Shown here: piece after piece, positions 20,677 through 31,229 of the stretch | How the letters are laid out: each line of letters opens with the position of its first letter | How positions within the stretch are numbered: the first letter of the stretch is position 1 | NCBI RefSeq assembly: GCF_011174705.1 | Contig: NZ_JAANIJ010000001.1 | Coordinates: 186,001-250,000 of the forward strand | Direction of reading: 5' to 3' | Source: Tessaracoccus coleopterorum | GTDB taxonomy: Bacteria; Actinomycetota; Actinomycetes; Propionibacteriales; Propionibacteriaceae | Length of the DNA: 64,000 nt | Position numbers and translations under genes: made by a program | The notes under the pieces: generated by a model | Database searches by the model: none | What the model was told of the DNA's origin: nothing | Seen by the model: only the letters and a program-made list of their open reading frames with translations

Positions 20677-21555
20677 TCAGGAATCGGGGCCGATGCTGTG
20701 CAGCGTCACCTGGGACTGGTTGAACAACCGGAGCGGTGGGCCGGTGACGCCGACCCGGAGTCGATGTAGAGGGTCGCGTCGCCGTCGGTGTAGGCACCCT
20801 TGCTGACCCGCGGGAACCACTGCCCACCGGGTTGGTAGATGGCACCGACCAGCGGGAGCCGGATCTGGCCGCCGTGGGTGTGGCCACACATCGCGTAGTC
20901 GATACCGTGCCTGTCCAGGCTCGGGAGGATCTCGGGCGAATGGGTGACCACCAGGCGGAAGCCCTCCTCCGGTGCCCCGTCCACGGCGGCCGCAAGGTCT
21001 CCGTTGCCGGTGTAGTAGTCATCCACGCCGATGAGCGTCAGGTCGCCGAACGCGCCGGTCACGGGATGGACGCGTCGTCGAGGATCGTCACGCCGTAGCG
21101 CTCGAGGAGTTCGTGGACGCGGGCATGGTCGGCCGACCAATGGTCGTGGTTGCCGTCGACGAAGTAGCTCGGCACCCCGATGCCCGCGAGGCCCTCCAGC
21201 AGCCGGCGGGCGGGGTCCAGGGTGCGGTTGGTGGTGTTGACGAGGTCGCCCGTGATGGCAATCAGGTCGGGCTCGGCCCACGCACCAGCTCGACGATGTC
21301 ACGCACCTGGGCGGGTCGGGCAATGTTGTGGAAGTCGGTCACCTGCACGACGCGCAACTCGGAGACCAGCTCGTCGGTCACGAACCGGGCCTCGTTGAGG
21401 CGGGTGTTGCGCACCTCCCACGTGCCTCGCACCAGCGCACCGCCGCCCAGCAGCGCCAGCACCGTCAGGACCGCGAGGACCCGCGGCCAGCGGCGTCGAC
21501 GCCGTCCTTCTGCGCCACGGCGGCTCGTGCGGGTGGCGGTGCGTCGGCTCTGCAT
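20677..21555 (-). CDS. Membrane-anchored calcineurin-like metallophosphoesterase (three frame breaks)
   Basis: Starts at ATG 21555 with a basic N-terminus (MQSRRTATRTSRRGAEG) and one membrane segment (RVLAVLTVLALLGGGALV), so the catalytic domain lies outside. Metal motifs in order are VVQVTDFHN, AITGDLVN, VDGNHDHWSADHA, VVTHSPEIL and CGHTHGGQIRLP. After a last break near 20755 the end reads GPPLRLFNQSQVTLHSIGPDS. This is the YkuE/YaeI type, some members of which hydrolyse lipid-linked UDP sugars or phosphodiesters. Other breaks lie near 21275 and 21065. It stands between the helicase and leuA, same strand, with about 110 bp to leuA. Confidence 0.88.
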
Positions 21556-21668
21556 GGGCGCCACCCTAGCGGCCCCACCCGACGGGCACCGCCGGTCGGG
21601 ACGGGTCGCCCTGGGGTGGAACCGGAGGTGGCCCTGACCGGTCCGGTCGGGGCCACCTCGTGCCCGGC

Positions 21669-23566
<1,898 letters not shown>

Positions 23567-23573
23567 GGGCTTT

Positions 23574-23593
23574 CCGCATGGTGGACCATGCGG
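23574..23593. promoter_or_regulatory. Perfect 20-bp dyad upstream of the leuA promoter
   Basis: CCGCATGG and CCATGCGG flank a 4-nt centre with no mismatch. It ends 7 bp upstream of the predicted -35 of leuA, a usual place for an activator or repressor site. It could equally form a short RNA hairpin. No regulator gene is next to it. Confidence 0.45.
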
Positions 23594-23655
23594 ATGGTTC
23601 AGAACCGGAGCCGTCCGGATCGTCTGGTGGGCCCACGTCGCGACGAGAGGGTGGG

Positions 23656-23880
23656 TGGCCGATAGTTCCGGCCGGACCGACCAGAATCGGCTACTGGCCG
23701 ATTTTCCCCGGACGCCCCGCCGGGGACGACCACCCGTCAGTGGCCGATAGTTCCGCCCGGACCGACCAGAATCGGCTACTGGCCGATTTTTCCACGGACG
23801 CCCGCCGGGGACGACCACCCCGTCAGTGGCCGATAGTTCCGACCGGACCGACCAGAATCGGCTACTGGCCGATTTTTCCG
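23656..23880. repeat. Three tandem copies of an 85-86 bp repeat containing alternative hairpins
   Basis: Copies begin with TGGCCGATAG at 23656, 23741 and 23827; the third is cut after about 54 bp. Each carries AATCGGC, a 5-nt loop TACTG and GCCGATT followed by T (at 23685, 23770 and 23856), a terminator-like stem on the plus strand. The first GCCGAT of the unit can pair with the same ATCGGC, so two folds exclude each other. The second half (GCCGGGGACGACCACC region) is conserved too. Copies differ by single bases and by homopolymer length. There are no unique spacers, so it is not a CRISPR array. Together with the flanking elements it fills the 420-bp gene-free stretch between leuA and the sugar permease. 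Confidence 0.85.
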
Positions 23881-23893
23881 GCACCGCGGCGGA

Positions 23894-23938
23894 CGGTGGG
23901 GCGGCCGGAGGTTCATGGAACCTCGGGCCGCCCCACCG
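23894..23938 (-). terminator. Large hairpin downstream of the sugar transporter operon
   Basis: Outer arms 23894-23906 and 23926-23938 pair over 13 bp without mismatch, and inner arms GAGGTTC (23908-23914) and GAACCTC (23918-23924) continue the stem around a 3-nt loop. It starts 12 nt after the stop of the permease gene. No T run is present, so it may end transcription with help or protect the mRNA end. Confidence 0.65.
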
Positions 23939-23949
23939 CCGGGTGCTGA

Positions 23950-24798
23950 CTACTTGCCTGCGCCGGCGGTCAGGCCGCCGATCAGGCGTCTCTCGATGAT
24001 GCCGAACAGGATGATCACCGGGACGATGGCGATCAGCGCGACGGCGAACAGGTACTGCCAGTCCTGGATGTAGAGGCCCAGGAAGCGCGGCATTGACACC
24101 GTCAGCGGCTGCAGATCGGGCGTCTGGACCAGGATCAGGGCCGCCGCATACTCGTTCCACGAGTTGACGAACACGAACACGATCGCTGTCACGATCCCGG
24201 GCCACACGAGCGGCAGCGAGATCCTGAACATGGTCTGCAGGCGGCCGAGGCCGTCGATGAGCGCCGCCTCGTCGATCTCCTTCGGCACCGACGCGAAGAA
24301 CGCCTGCATGATCCAGATGGCGAAGCTCAGGTTGAACGCGCCATTGATGAGGATCAGCGCGCCCCACACCGCATACCCCTGCCAGCCGCGGAACTCCTGG
24401 TAGAGGCCGACGGCGAGCACGGTGGGCTGCAGCATCTGCGTGATGAGCACGAGCAGCAGGAAGACGAGGCGTCCCGGGAACCGGAACCGCGCCACGTAGT
24501 ACGCGGCGGGCGTCGCGACGAGCAGCACGAGCAGCGTCGCGCCGCCGGCGATGACGACGGTCGACAGCAGCGACGAGGCGGGGTTGACCTCAGAGCTCCA
24601 CACCGAGATGTAGTTGCTCCACTGCGGCTGGGCGGGGAAGTACACCGGCGGGATGTCGGTGACCTCGAGCCTCGTCTTCAACGAGGTGATGAACATCAGC
24701 GCGTACGGGAAACCGAAGAAGGCCACGATCGCGATCGAGCCGAGCGCGACGAGCCACGGGTTGGGGCGTCTGTGGATGCCCTGCTGGTGCTTCGCCAT
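23950..24798 (-). CDS. Sugar ABC transporter permease, MalG type
   Basis: Intact, 282 codons from ATG 24798 (MAKHQQGIHRRPNPWLV) to TAG 23950-23952. Six membrane segments are visible, starting LVALGSIAIVAFFGFPYALMF. The EAA loop is PKEIDEAALIDGLGRL then RISLPLVWPG, which docks the ATPase. The C-terminus LFGIIERRLIGGLTAGAGK is typical of maltose/trehalose-type permeases. It follows its MalF-type partner by 1 nt and a large hairpin closes the operon. It reads without a break while most neighbours do not. Confidence 0.94.
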   Translation of the reverse strand: MAKHQQGIHRRPNPWLVALGSIAIVAFFGFPYALMFITSLKTRLEVTDIPPVYFPAQPQWSNYISVWSSEVNPASSLLSTVVIAGGATLLVLLVATPAAYYVARFRFPGRLVFLLLVLITQMLQPTVLAVGLYQEFRGWQGYAVWGALILINGAFNLSFAIWIMQAFFASVPKEIDEAALIDGLGRLQTMFRISLPLVWPGIVTAIVFVFVNSWNEYAAALILVQTPDLQPLTVSMPRFLGLYIQDWQYLFAVALIAIVPVIILFGIIERRLIGGLTAGAGK

Positions 24799-24799
24799 G

Positions 24800-25741
24800 T
24801 CAGTCCACCTCCTTGGTCGGGCGGACCGCTGCGAGGTAGATTGCGATGATCACCAGGCAGAACAGGAAGTTCAGCACGGACAGCGCCGATGACACACCCG
24901 GGCCCAGCGAGCGCTGGTACTCGTACATGAGCGTCGTGGTGATGTGGCCGGTGTGGTATCCGGGAGTCTCCTGGAGCAGCCGCAGGATGGGCAGTGAGTT
25001 GAAGACGTTGATGATGTTGATCAGCGCGGCGGTCGCGATGGCGGGCCTCAGCAGCGGAAGAACGATCTGCAGGTAGCGCTGCGCGGGATTGGCACCGTCC
25101 ACATGGGCGGCCTCCAGCACCTCGTCCGGGACCGACTGCAGGCCGGCGAGGATCGTGTAGGTGGTGAACGGGAGCGACACGTAGATCGCCACGAACACCG
25201 CGATCCAGAACGCACTTGTGGGGTCCTTCGTCCAGGCGCGCCCCACCTCGAGGATGCCGGTGTCGACCAGCAGCCGGTTGAACAGGCCCACGTTCTCCTG
25301 GAGGCCGTACCGGAAGACGGTGGCGGTCATGACGACCGAGCAGGCCCACGGCAGGATGATGAACAGGCGCAGCAGCTTGCGCCCGCGGAAGGGCTTGTTG
25401 AGGAACTGTGCGAGCAGCAGCGAGAGCAGCACCGTCACGATGACGACGACCACGACCCACACGACGGTGTTCAGCAGGATCCTTCCGACCGGCACGCCAG
25501 GGAAGGTGAGCGCACCGGCAGGGCCGATGTAGTTGTCGAGGCCGATCGGGGCGTCGCCCTTACGGATGCCCTGCTTCGTGTACTTGAAGAACGAGGTGTA
25601 GACCATCAGGCCTGCGGGGTACAGCACCACGCCTGCGATCAGGATCATGGTGGGCAGCAGCCATGGGAGGGCCGCCACGGTCTCACCGATCCGGGACTTC
25701 CTTCTGGAGGCCACCGCTTCGGCGTTGGCGTTGATGGACAA
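24800..25741 (-). CDS. Sugar ABC transporter permease, MalF type
   Basis: Intact, 313 codons, start at 25741 (MSINANAEAVASRRKSR) and stop at 24800, directly before the MalG-type gene. The first membrane segment is LPTMILIAGVVLYPAGLMVY; a cluster of segments surrounds the EAA loop (VPDEVLEAAHVDGANP then YLQIVLPLLRPA). It forms the translocation pore with the MalG-type subunit for an oligosaccharide bound by the lipoprotein encoded upstream. A 17-bp hairpin lies between this gene and that upstream gene, which would lower its expression relative to the binding protein, as is common in such operons. Confidence 0.94.
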   Translation of the reverse strand: MSINANAEAVASRRKSRIGETVAALPWLLPTMILIAGVVLYPAGLMVYTSFFKYTKQGIRKGDAPIGLDNYIGPAGALTFPGVPVGRILLNTVVWVVVVVIVTVLLSLLLAQFLNKPFRGRKLLRLFIILPWACSVVMTATVFRYGLQENVGLFNRLLVDTGILEVGRAWTKDPTSAFWIAVFVAIYVSLPFTTYTILAGLQSVPDEVLEAAHVDGANPAQRYLQIVLPLLRPAIATAALINIINVFNSLPILRLLQETPGYHTGHITTTLMYEYQRSLGPGVSSALSVLNFLFCLVIIAIYLAAVRPTKEVD

Positions 25742-25774
25742 GGGGTTGGACCTTTCTGGGGGTTGACGGCCGTG

Positions 25775-25810
25775 GACGGGAGGTGCACGCCGGGGCGTGC
25801 ACCTCCCGTC
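25775..25810 (-). terminator. Perfect 17-bp hairpin between binding-protein and permease genes
   Basis: Arms 25775-25791 and 25794-25810 match without error around a 2-nt loop. It begins 20 nt after the stop of the solute-binding protein and ends 34 nt before the permease start. Lacking a T run, it is likely an mRNA-stabilising or partial-termination element that raises the binding protein over the permeases. Confidence 0.7.
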
Positions 25811-25829
25811 ACCTCAACCGGTCAGCGGA

Positions 25830-27113
25830 TCAGCTCTGAGCGTCGACCTGGGCCTGGATCTGCCCCAGCAGCTCCGCCGGGTCCTCGGTGCCGACCTTGT
25901 AGGCGTTGCCCTGGAGGGCGGTCTGCAGCGCATCCCACTGCGAGTTGCCGACCGGGAGGAACTTCACGATGGAGAGCGCCTCGAGGAAGCCCTTCTCGTT
26001 GTCGGTCGTCGCCTCGGCCTTGGCCTTCTCGATCATCGAGGTGGTCACGGGGAGCAACTTGGTTCCCTTGTACCAGCCCTCGTACATCGCATCGGAGTAC
26101 ATGAGATCGAGGAACGCGCCGGTCGCGGTCTTGCGGTCGGCGTCGTCGTTGTTGAAGGCGATGATGAAGTCGGTCACGCCGGTGGCGACACCGTCGCCGC
26201 CGTCCTTGTCCGGCACGGGGCCAGCGCGACCTTGACGCCCTTGGCCTCGGCGTCCAGGACGATCTGCGAGTGACCGACGATCATGCCGAGCTTGCCGGCG
26301 TGCATGACGTTGGCGACATCTTGTCGGTTGTCCTCGAGCTTGGGCTGGGTGAGCCCCTCGGAGTGGAACTTCTTCATCTGGGCGAAGGCCTCGACGGCCT
26401 CCGGGGTGTCGGCGACGAGCTTCTCGCCGTCGACCCAGGTGCCACCGGCGCCCACAGCCACAGGGACGACTCGACCTGGGCCTCCTCCTTGCCGAGCGGC
26501 ATGCCGTAGCCGACGACCCCGTCACCGAGCGCGACGAGCTTCCTGGCCGCGTCCTCCATCTCGGCCCACGTCTTCGGCGGCGCGGTGATGCCTGCCTTCG
26601 TGAAGAGGTCGGTGTTGTAGATGAGCATGCGGGCACTTGCGATGTCAGGGGCCGCCCACTGGGTGCCGTCGGCGCCGACGCCGTTGGCGAGCAGCGAGGG
26701 TTCGATGGCGCTGATGGTGTCGGCGCTCATCACCTCGGTGATGTCGTAGAGCAGGTCCGCGTCGGCCGAGCCGGCGAAGGCGTTGTCGTTGAGGATGTCG
26801 GGGTAGTCACCGGCCTGGATGCGGGCGGACACCTTCTCGGAGAAACCGTCCCAGCCCTCGATCTGCAGCTTCACCTCGACCTTCGGGTAGGTCTTCTTGA
26901 ACTCGTCGATGAGTTTCTGCCAGTCAGCCTCCGAGCTGTCCGAGTAGGACGGGGCGAGGATGCTGATGGTGGTCTCGAGGTTCGCCGGATCCGTCGAATC
27001 GCCGCCACCGGTGGTGGCGCCGCTCGAGGGGTACCGGAGCCTCCGCCACAGGCGGTGAGCGCAAACACACTGGCGACGGCCAGCGCGCCGAACTTGAGGA
27101 CACGCTTGTTCAC
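25830..27113 (-). CDS. Sugar ABC transporter substrate-binding lipoprotein (three or more frame breaks)
   Basis: GTG at 27113, with AGGAAGGAAC as ribosome binding site, gives VNKRVLKFGALAVASVFALTAC, a lipoprotein signal. Breaks near 27025 disturb the Ser/Gly linker. Then the family 1 domain reads LQIEGWDGFSEKVSARIQAGDYPDI, LLANGVGADGTQWAAPD, MLIYNTDLFTKAGI and PPKTWAEMEDAARK. Other breaks near 26462 and 26222 lie in runs of G or C. The final part ATGVTDFIIAFNNDDADR ... VGNSQWDALQTALQGN is the closing lobe. About 428 residues is normal. It supplies the two permeases downstream with substrate, probably an oligosaccharide, type unknown. Confidence 0.92.
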
Positions 27114-27192
27114 GTGTGGTTCCTTCCTAGCGGGTAGGACAGCCGTTGTGGCTGATGCCCGGAATACTAGGAACGACACCTATTGCTTGGGA

Positions 27193-27224
27193 AGATCCGA
27201 CAGATCTCGTAACCGAATAGTTAC
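27193..27224. promoter_or_regulatory. Two short dyads upstream of the sugar-binding protein gene
   Basis: AGATC-CGACA-GATCT (27193-27207) and GTAAC-CGAATA-GTTAC (27209-27224) lie side by side, 80-110 bp upstream of the GTG at 27113. Each has 5-bp perfect arms. Both resemble operator half-site layouts of LacI or GntR regulators, but short arms can arise by chance. Confidence 0.35.
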
Positions 27225-27267
27225 TGAGTTGGCCGTTCCACTCATCAACTCTGCGCGTTTGAGCGGG

Positions 27268-28191
27268 TCAGAAGCCCAACCGGTTGAGGTACTTGGGGTC
27301 CTTCTGCCACTCCTTCAGCACCTTGACATGCAGGTTCAGGTGGACGCGTGTCCCGAGAAGGCGGTTGATCTGTTCGCGCGATGTGGTGCCGATTTCGCGC
27401 AGTCTCGCGCCCTTGTGGCCGATGATGATGCCCTTCTGGGACTCGCGTTCCACCACGATGGAGGCGTACACATCGGACAGGGGCTTGTCCTCGGGCCGGT
27501 CGGGACGGGGGATGATCTCGTCGATCACCACGGCGATGGAGTGGGGCAGCTCGTCGCGGACCCCCTCGAGCGCCGCTTCCCTGATGAGCTCGGCGATCAG
27601 GGCCTCCTCCGGCTCGTCCGTCACGTCGCCGTCGGGTAGTACATGGGTCCCTCGGGCAGGAGCGACACCAGTTCCTCGCGCACCGTCTCGACATTCTCGC
27701 CCGCGGTCGCGGAGCACGGCACCACAGCGGCCCACTCGATGCCCATCTCCCCTGCAACCTCGGAGATGTCAACCAGATGCGACAGCTGCCGCTCCTTCGA
27801 GACGAGGTCGGTCTTGGTGGCGAGCGCCACCAGGAGGGCTTGCGGCTGAGTTTCGCGATCTCGCCGATGATGAACTTGTCGCCGGGCCCGATCCGCTGGT
27901 CGCACGGGAGGCAGACACCGACCACGTCGACCTCTCCCCATGTCTCGAACACCAGGGCGTTCAGCCGTTGGCCGAGCAACGTCCGTGGGCGGTGCAGCCC
28001 GGGGTGTCGATCAGGATGAGCTGACCGTCCTCGCGGGTGATGATGCCGCGCACCACATGCCGCGTCGTCTGGGGTTTGCTCGAGGCGATGGCGATCTTCT
28101 GCCCCACCAGCGCGTTGGTCAGCGTCGACTTGCCCGCGTTGGGCCTGCCGACGAAGCATGCGAATCCGGAACGGAATCCAGCCTCAGTCAT
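27268..28191 (-). CDS. era: GTPase Era (several frame breaks)
   Basis: GTPase needed for 30S subunit assembly. ATG 28191 gives [30 protein letters not shown] with the P loop; then [11 protein letters not shown] (switch I) and LILIDTPG (G3). After a break near 27990 come [13 protein letters not shown] and, after another near 27840, [13 protein letters not shown] (the G4 motif in TKTD form) and [13 protein letters not shown] (G5). After a break near 27635 the KH domain follows: [19 protein letters not shown], ending [10 protein letters not shown]. About 305 residues is standard. The start overlaps the stop of the CNNM gene (ATGACTGA), so translation is coupled. Confidence 0.95.
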
Positions 28192-29492
28192 CGTCGTCCT
28201 CACCTTCATGGTCGGCCTCATGGGCCAGTTCGTGCTCTGAGAGCTGCCGCACCAGGACGGTCCCGATCTGGTGGCGTCGTCCGATCGCACGGTCGGCGAT
28301 CAGCTCGATGTTACCGACGACGGTGCGCGAGCCGGGGATCGGCACCAGGTTCAGCTGCTTGGCCATCAGGCCCCGACCGTCTCGACGTCGTCATCGTCGA
28401 GGTCGAGATGGAACAGGGCACCGAGCTCATCGAGCGGGAGCCGGAGGATACGCGGTAGCGTCCTCACCCAGCTCCGCGATGGCCGGCGCGTCGTGGTCGT
28501 ACTCGTCGACGATCTCGCCGACGATCTCCTCGAGGATGTCCTCGATGGTGGCCAGGCCCGCCGTGCCGCCGAACTCGTCGACCACCATCACGAGGTGTGT
28601 GTGGCTCACCTGCATATCGTGCAGCAGCTCGCTGACGGGCTTGGAGTCGGGCAGAACGCGGCGGGCCGCATCAACTCCCCGACCGTCTCGCGGCGCTCGG
28701 CGTCCGGATTGTCGTAGATCCGCTTGGTGACGTCCTTCAGGTAGACGATGCCGAGCACGTCGTCGAGATTCTCCCCCACCACCGGGATGCGGGAGAACCC
28801 GGAGCGCAGAGCGAGCGAAAGGAGCTGCCGCAGCGTCCTCGTCCGCGGGATGTAGACCATGTCGGTGCGCGGGACCATCACCTCCTTGACGATGGTGTCG
28901 CTCAGGTCGAAGACCGAGTGGATCATCTTCGACTCGCCGGCCTCGATGAGCTCGTTGGCCTCCGCCATGTCGACGAGGTCACGCAGCTCGGCCTCGGTGG
29001 CGAACGGCCCGTCGGTGTAGCCGCGGCCGGGGTGAGCGCGTTGCCGAGCAGGATCATCAGCTGGGCGACGGGCCCGAGGACGGTGGTGAGCGCACCGATC
29101 ATCGGCGCGAAGAGCCTCAGGGTTCCCTCGGGACTCTGCCGTCCGAGCGTGCGGGGGCGACACCCCACATGATGAACGAGACCGCGAGCATGATGCCGAT
29201 CGTCACGAGCGCACGCGTCCAGTCGACGTCGAAGCGGGTGAACAGGACGATGGACGTCACCACGATTGCGGCGGTCTCGAGCGCCATCCGCAGGAACATG
29301 ACGGCGTTGATGCTCGGTGCCGGATCCTGGGCTATCAGCTGCACACGCTCCGCGCCACGCTCCCCTGCTCGACCATCCGCTCGGCGCGGGACTTCGTGAT
29401 GACGCTGAGGCCGTCTCGACGGCCACGAGGAGCGACGCGCCGATGGCGCACACCAGCGCGATGCCGACCTCAATCCATTGGGTCTGGGACAC
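28184..29492 (-). CDS. CNNM/CorC-family membrane protein with CBS domains (several frame breaks)
   Basis: GTG 29492 gives [28 protein letters not shown], the first of about four membrane helices of the CNNM (DUF21) domain. A paired CBS module follows: [49 protein letters not shown] and, after breaks near 28665 and 28450, [32 protein letters not shown]. The C-terminal CorC/HlyC domain ends [17 protein letters not shown] with an acidic His-rich tail. Members act as magnesium or cobalt exporters. Further breaks lie near 29375, 29150, 29025 and 28372. The pair CNNM-era behind ybeY-phoH is conserved in Actinomycetota. Confidence 0.9.
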
Positions 29493-29539
29493 GGGGCTCG
29501 TTCAACTCGCTCTGCTCGACGACAAGTGCTGCGGGAATT

Positions 29540-30769
29540 CTAGCCGAGGCGACGCGCGCCGATCGCCCGCCAGAGCACGCCGACCGCGAGCAGGACGAGG
29601 CCGCCGACGACCGCGGTCCAGGGAAGGGTCACCACGAGGGTGACACACAGCACGGCGCCGAGCACCTGCAGCACCCTCGGGTACCTGCGGCGCGTCTGGG
29701 TGAATGCCGCGACGTTGGCGACGAGGTAGTAGAGCAGCACCGCGAAGGAGGAGAAGCCGATGGCGCCGCGCAGGTCCGCGACCAGCAGGATGCCCGTCAG
29801 CACCAACCCGAGGGCGATCTCGGCGCGGTGCGGGACCAGGGTGCGGGGATGGGTGGCGGCGAACCAGCGGGGCAGGTCGCCCCGCGGGCCATGGCGAGCC
29901 AGGTGCGGCCGACGCCCGTCATCAGGGCGAGCAGGGCGCCCCCGGTGGCGGCCGCCGCCGCGACGGCGACCACAACCAAGGCCGCGGGTCGGTCGGCGGC
30001 CAGCAGCGCAAGCGGAGCGGGCGAGGCCGCCAGCGCCGCCGGCCCCAGCAGCAGGAGCAGGCTGACCCCACCACCGCGTACAGCGCGAGCACCGAGCCCA
30101 GCGCGAGGAGGATGGCGCGGGGGATGCTGCGGGCCGGGTCGCGGACCTCCTCCCCCATCGTCGCGATGCGCGCGTACCCGGCGAACGCGAAGAACAGCAG
30201 CCCCGCCGCCTGCAGGACGCCGTACGGGGTGCCCGCGGCGTCGCCGAGCCAACCGAACGACGCCCCGGCCCGGAGGACCACCCGACACCGAGGGCAACGA
30301 CGATGCCCGCCAGCGCCGTCGCCGCGAGGATCTTCGCGAGGAGCGCCGTCCGGGTGACCCCGAGGCAGTTGATGCCCACCAGCGCCCACACCGTCACGAT
30401 CGCCGTCGGCCGCTGCCACGCCTCCGGCACCGTGTACGCCGCGAACGCCATGGCCATCGCGGCACAGGAGGCTGTCTTTCCGATCAGGAAGCTCCAGCCG
30501 GCCAGGAAGCCGGGCCAGGCGCCGAGTCGCTCCCGCCCGTAGACGTAGGTTCCGCCGGCGGCCGGATACTCGGCCGCGAGTTGCGCCGAACTGGTGGCGT
30601 TGCACAGCGCGACAAACGCCGCCAGCCCGAGCGACAGGAGGAGCCAGCCTCCGGAGGCCGTCACTGCGGGCCCCCAGACGACGAAGACGCCGGCCCCGAG
30701 CATCGAGGCGATGCCGATCGCCGTCGCGTCCGCGGTGCCGAGCGTCCTGCGCAGGTCCGAGCCGGTCAC
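29540..30769 (-). CDS. APC-family amino acid permease (three frame breaks)
   Basis: GTG 30769 gives VTGSDLRRTLGTADATAIGIASMLGAGVFVVWGP, the opening helix of the amino acid-polyamine-organocation family with the unwound GxG segment. Further helices include EYPAAGGTYVYGRERLG, FFAFAGYARIATMGEEVRDP (helix 6) and RGDLPRWFAATHPRTLVPHRAE. About ten to twelve helices and 410 residues fit. Breaks lie near 30283, 30063 and 29880. It begins 1 nt after the ybeY stop and so is likely read from the phoH-ybeY transcript. The substrate is not evident; cationic or neutral amino acids are both possible. Confidence 0.88.
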   Translation of the reverse strand: MTGSDLRRTLGTADATAIGIASMLGAGVFVVWGPAVTASGGWLLLSLGLAAFVALCNATSSAQLAAEYPAAGGTYVYGRERLGAWPGFLAGWSFLIGKTASCAAMAMAFAAYTVPEAWQRPTAIVTVWALVGINCLGVTRTALLAKILAATALAGIVVALGVGWSSGPGRRSVGSATPRAPRTASCRRRGCCSSRSPGTRASRRWGRRSATRPAASPAPSSSRWARCSRCTRWWGQPAPAAGAGGAGGLARSACAAGRRPTRGLGCGRRRGGGRHRGRPARPDDGRRPHLARHGPRGDLPRWFAATHPRTLVPHRAEIALGLVLTGILLVADLRGAIGFSSFAVLLYYLVANVAAFTQTRRRYPRVLQVLGAVLCVTLVVTLPWTAVVGGLVLLAVGVLWRAIGARRLG

Positions 30770-30770
30770 C

Positions 30771-31229
30771 TCAGAGTCGGGCGGTGCGGGTGAGGTCCCA
30801 GCTGGCGATGATCCGGTCGTTCAGGGCGAACATCACTGCCTTCTCCTCGGGTTCGGCGTGGTCGTGGCCGAGGAGGTGCAGGAGCCCGTGGATCAGCAGA
30901 TACTCGATCTCCGCGTGCGGCTCGCGACCGTTCCCGGCCGCCTGTTCCGAGGTGATCTGCGGGCAGATGACGACGTGGCCGAGGTCGCCGAGCTGCGGTT
31001 CCTCGTCGTCGCCCGGGCGCGCAGCTCACCGAGGGGAAGCTCATCACGTCGGTCGGGCCCGGCAGGTCCATGAGGTCCTCGTGGTAGCGGGTCATGGTGT
31101 CCTCGTCCACCAGCATGATCGCCAGCTCGGCGAGAGGATGGATCCGCAGCTGTTCGAGGCGTAGCGGGCGAGCTCGATGAGGCCGAGCTCGTCGACCTCC
31201 ATGCCCGACTCGTTGTTGATGTCGATCAC
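30771..31229 (-). CDS. ybeY: Endoribonuclease YbeY (frame broken)
   Basis: Single-strand RNase for 16S rRNA maturation. GTG 31229 gives [24 protein letters not shown], overlapping the phoH stop as GTGA. After a break near 31155: [39 protein letters not shown], the family core. The metal site HGxLHLxGHDH is recovered from the third frame after a break near 31020 ([16 protein letters not shown]). The end reads [12 protein letters not shown] at 30771. About 153 residues is normal. The order phoH-ybeY-CNNM-era is an ancient ribosome-related cluster, here with a permease inserted. Confidence 0.92.

Noticed and set aside
23656..23880. CRISPR array
   Set aside because: Units follow each other with no unique spacers, the unit length of 86 bp is too long, and no cas gene is in the window.
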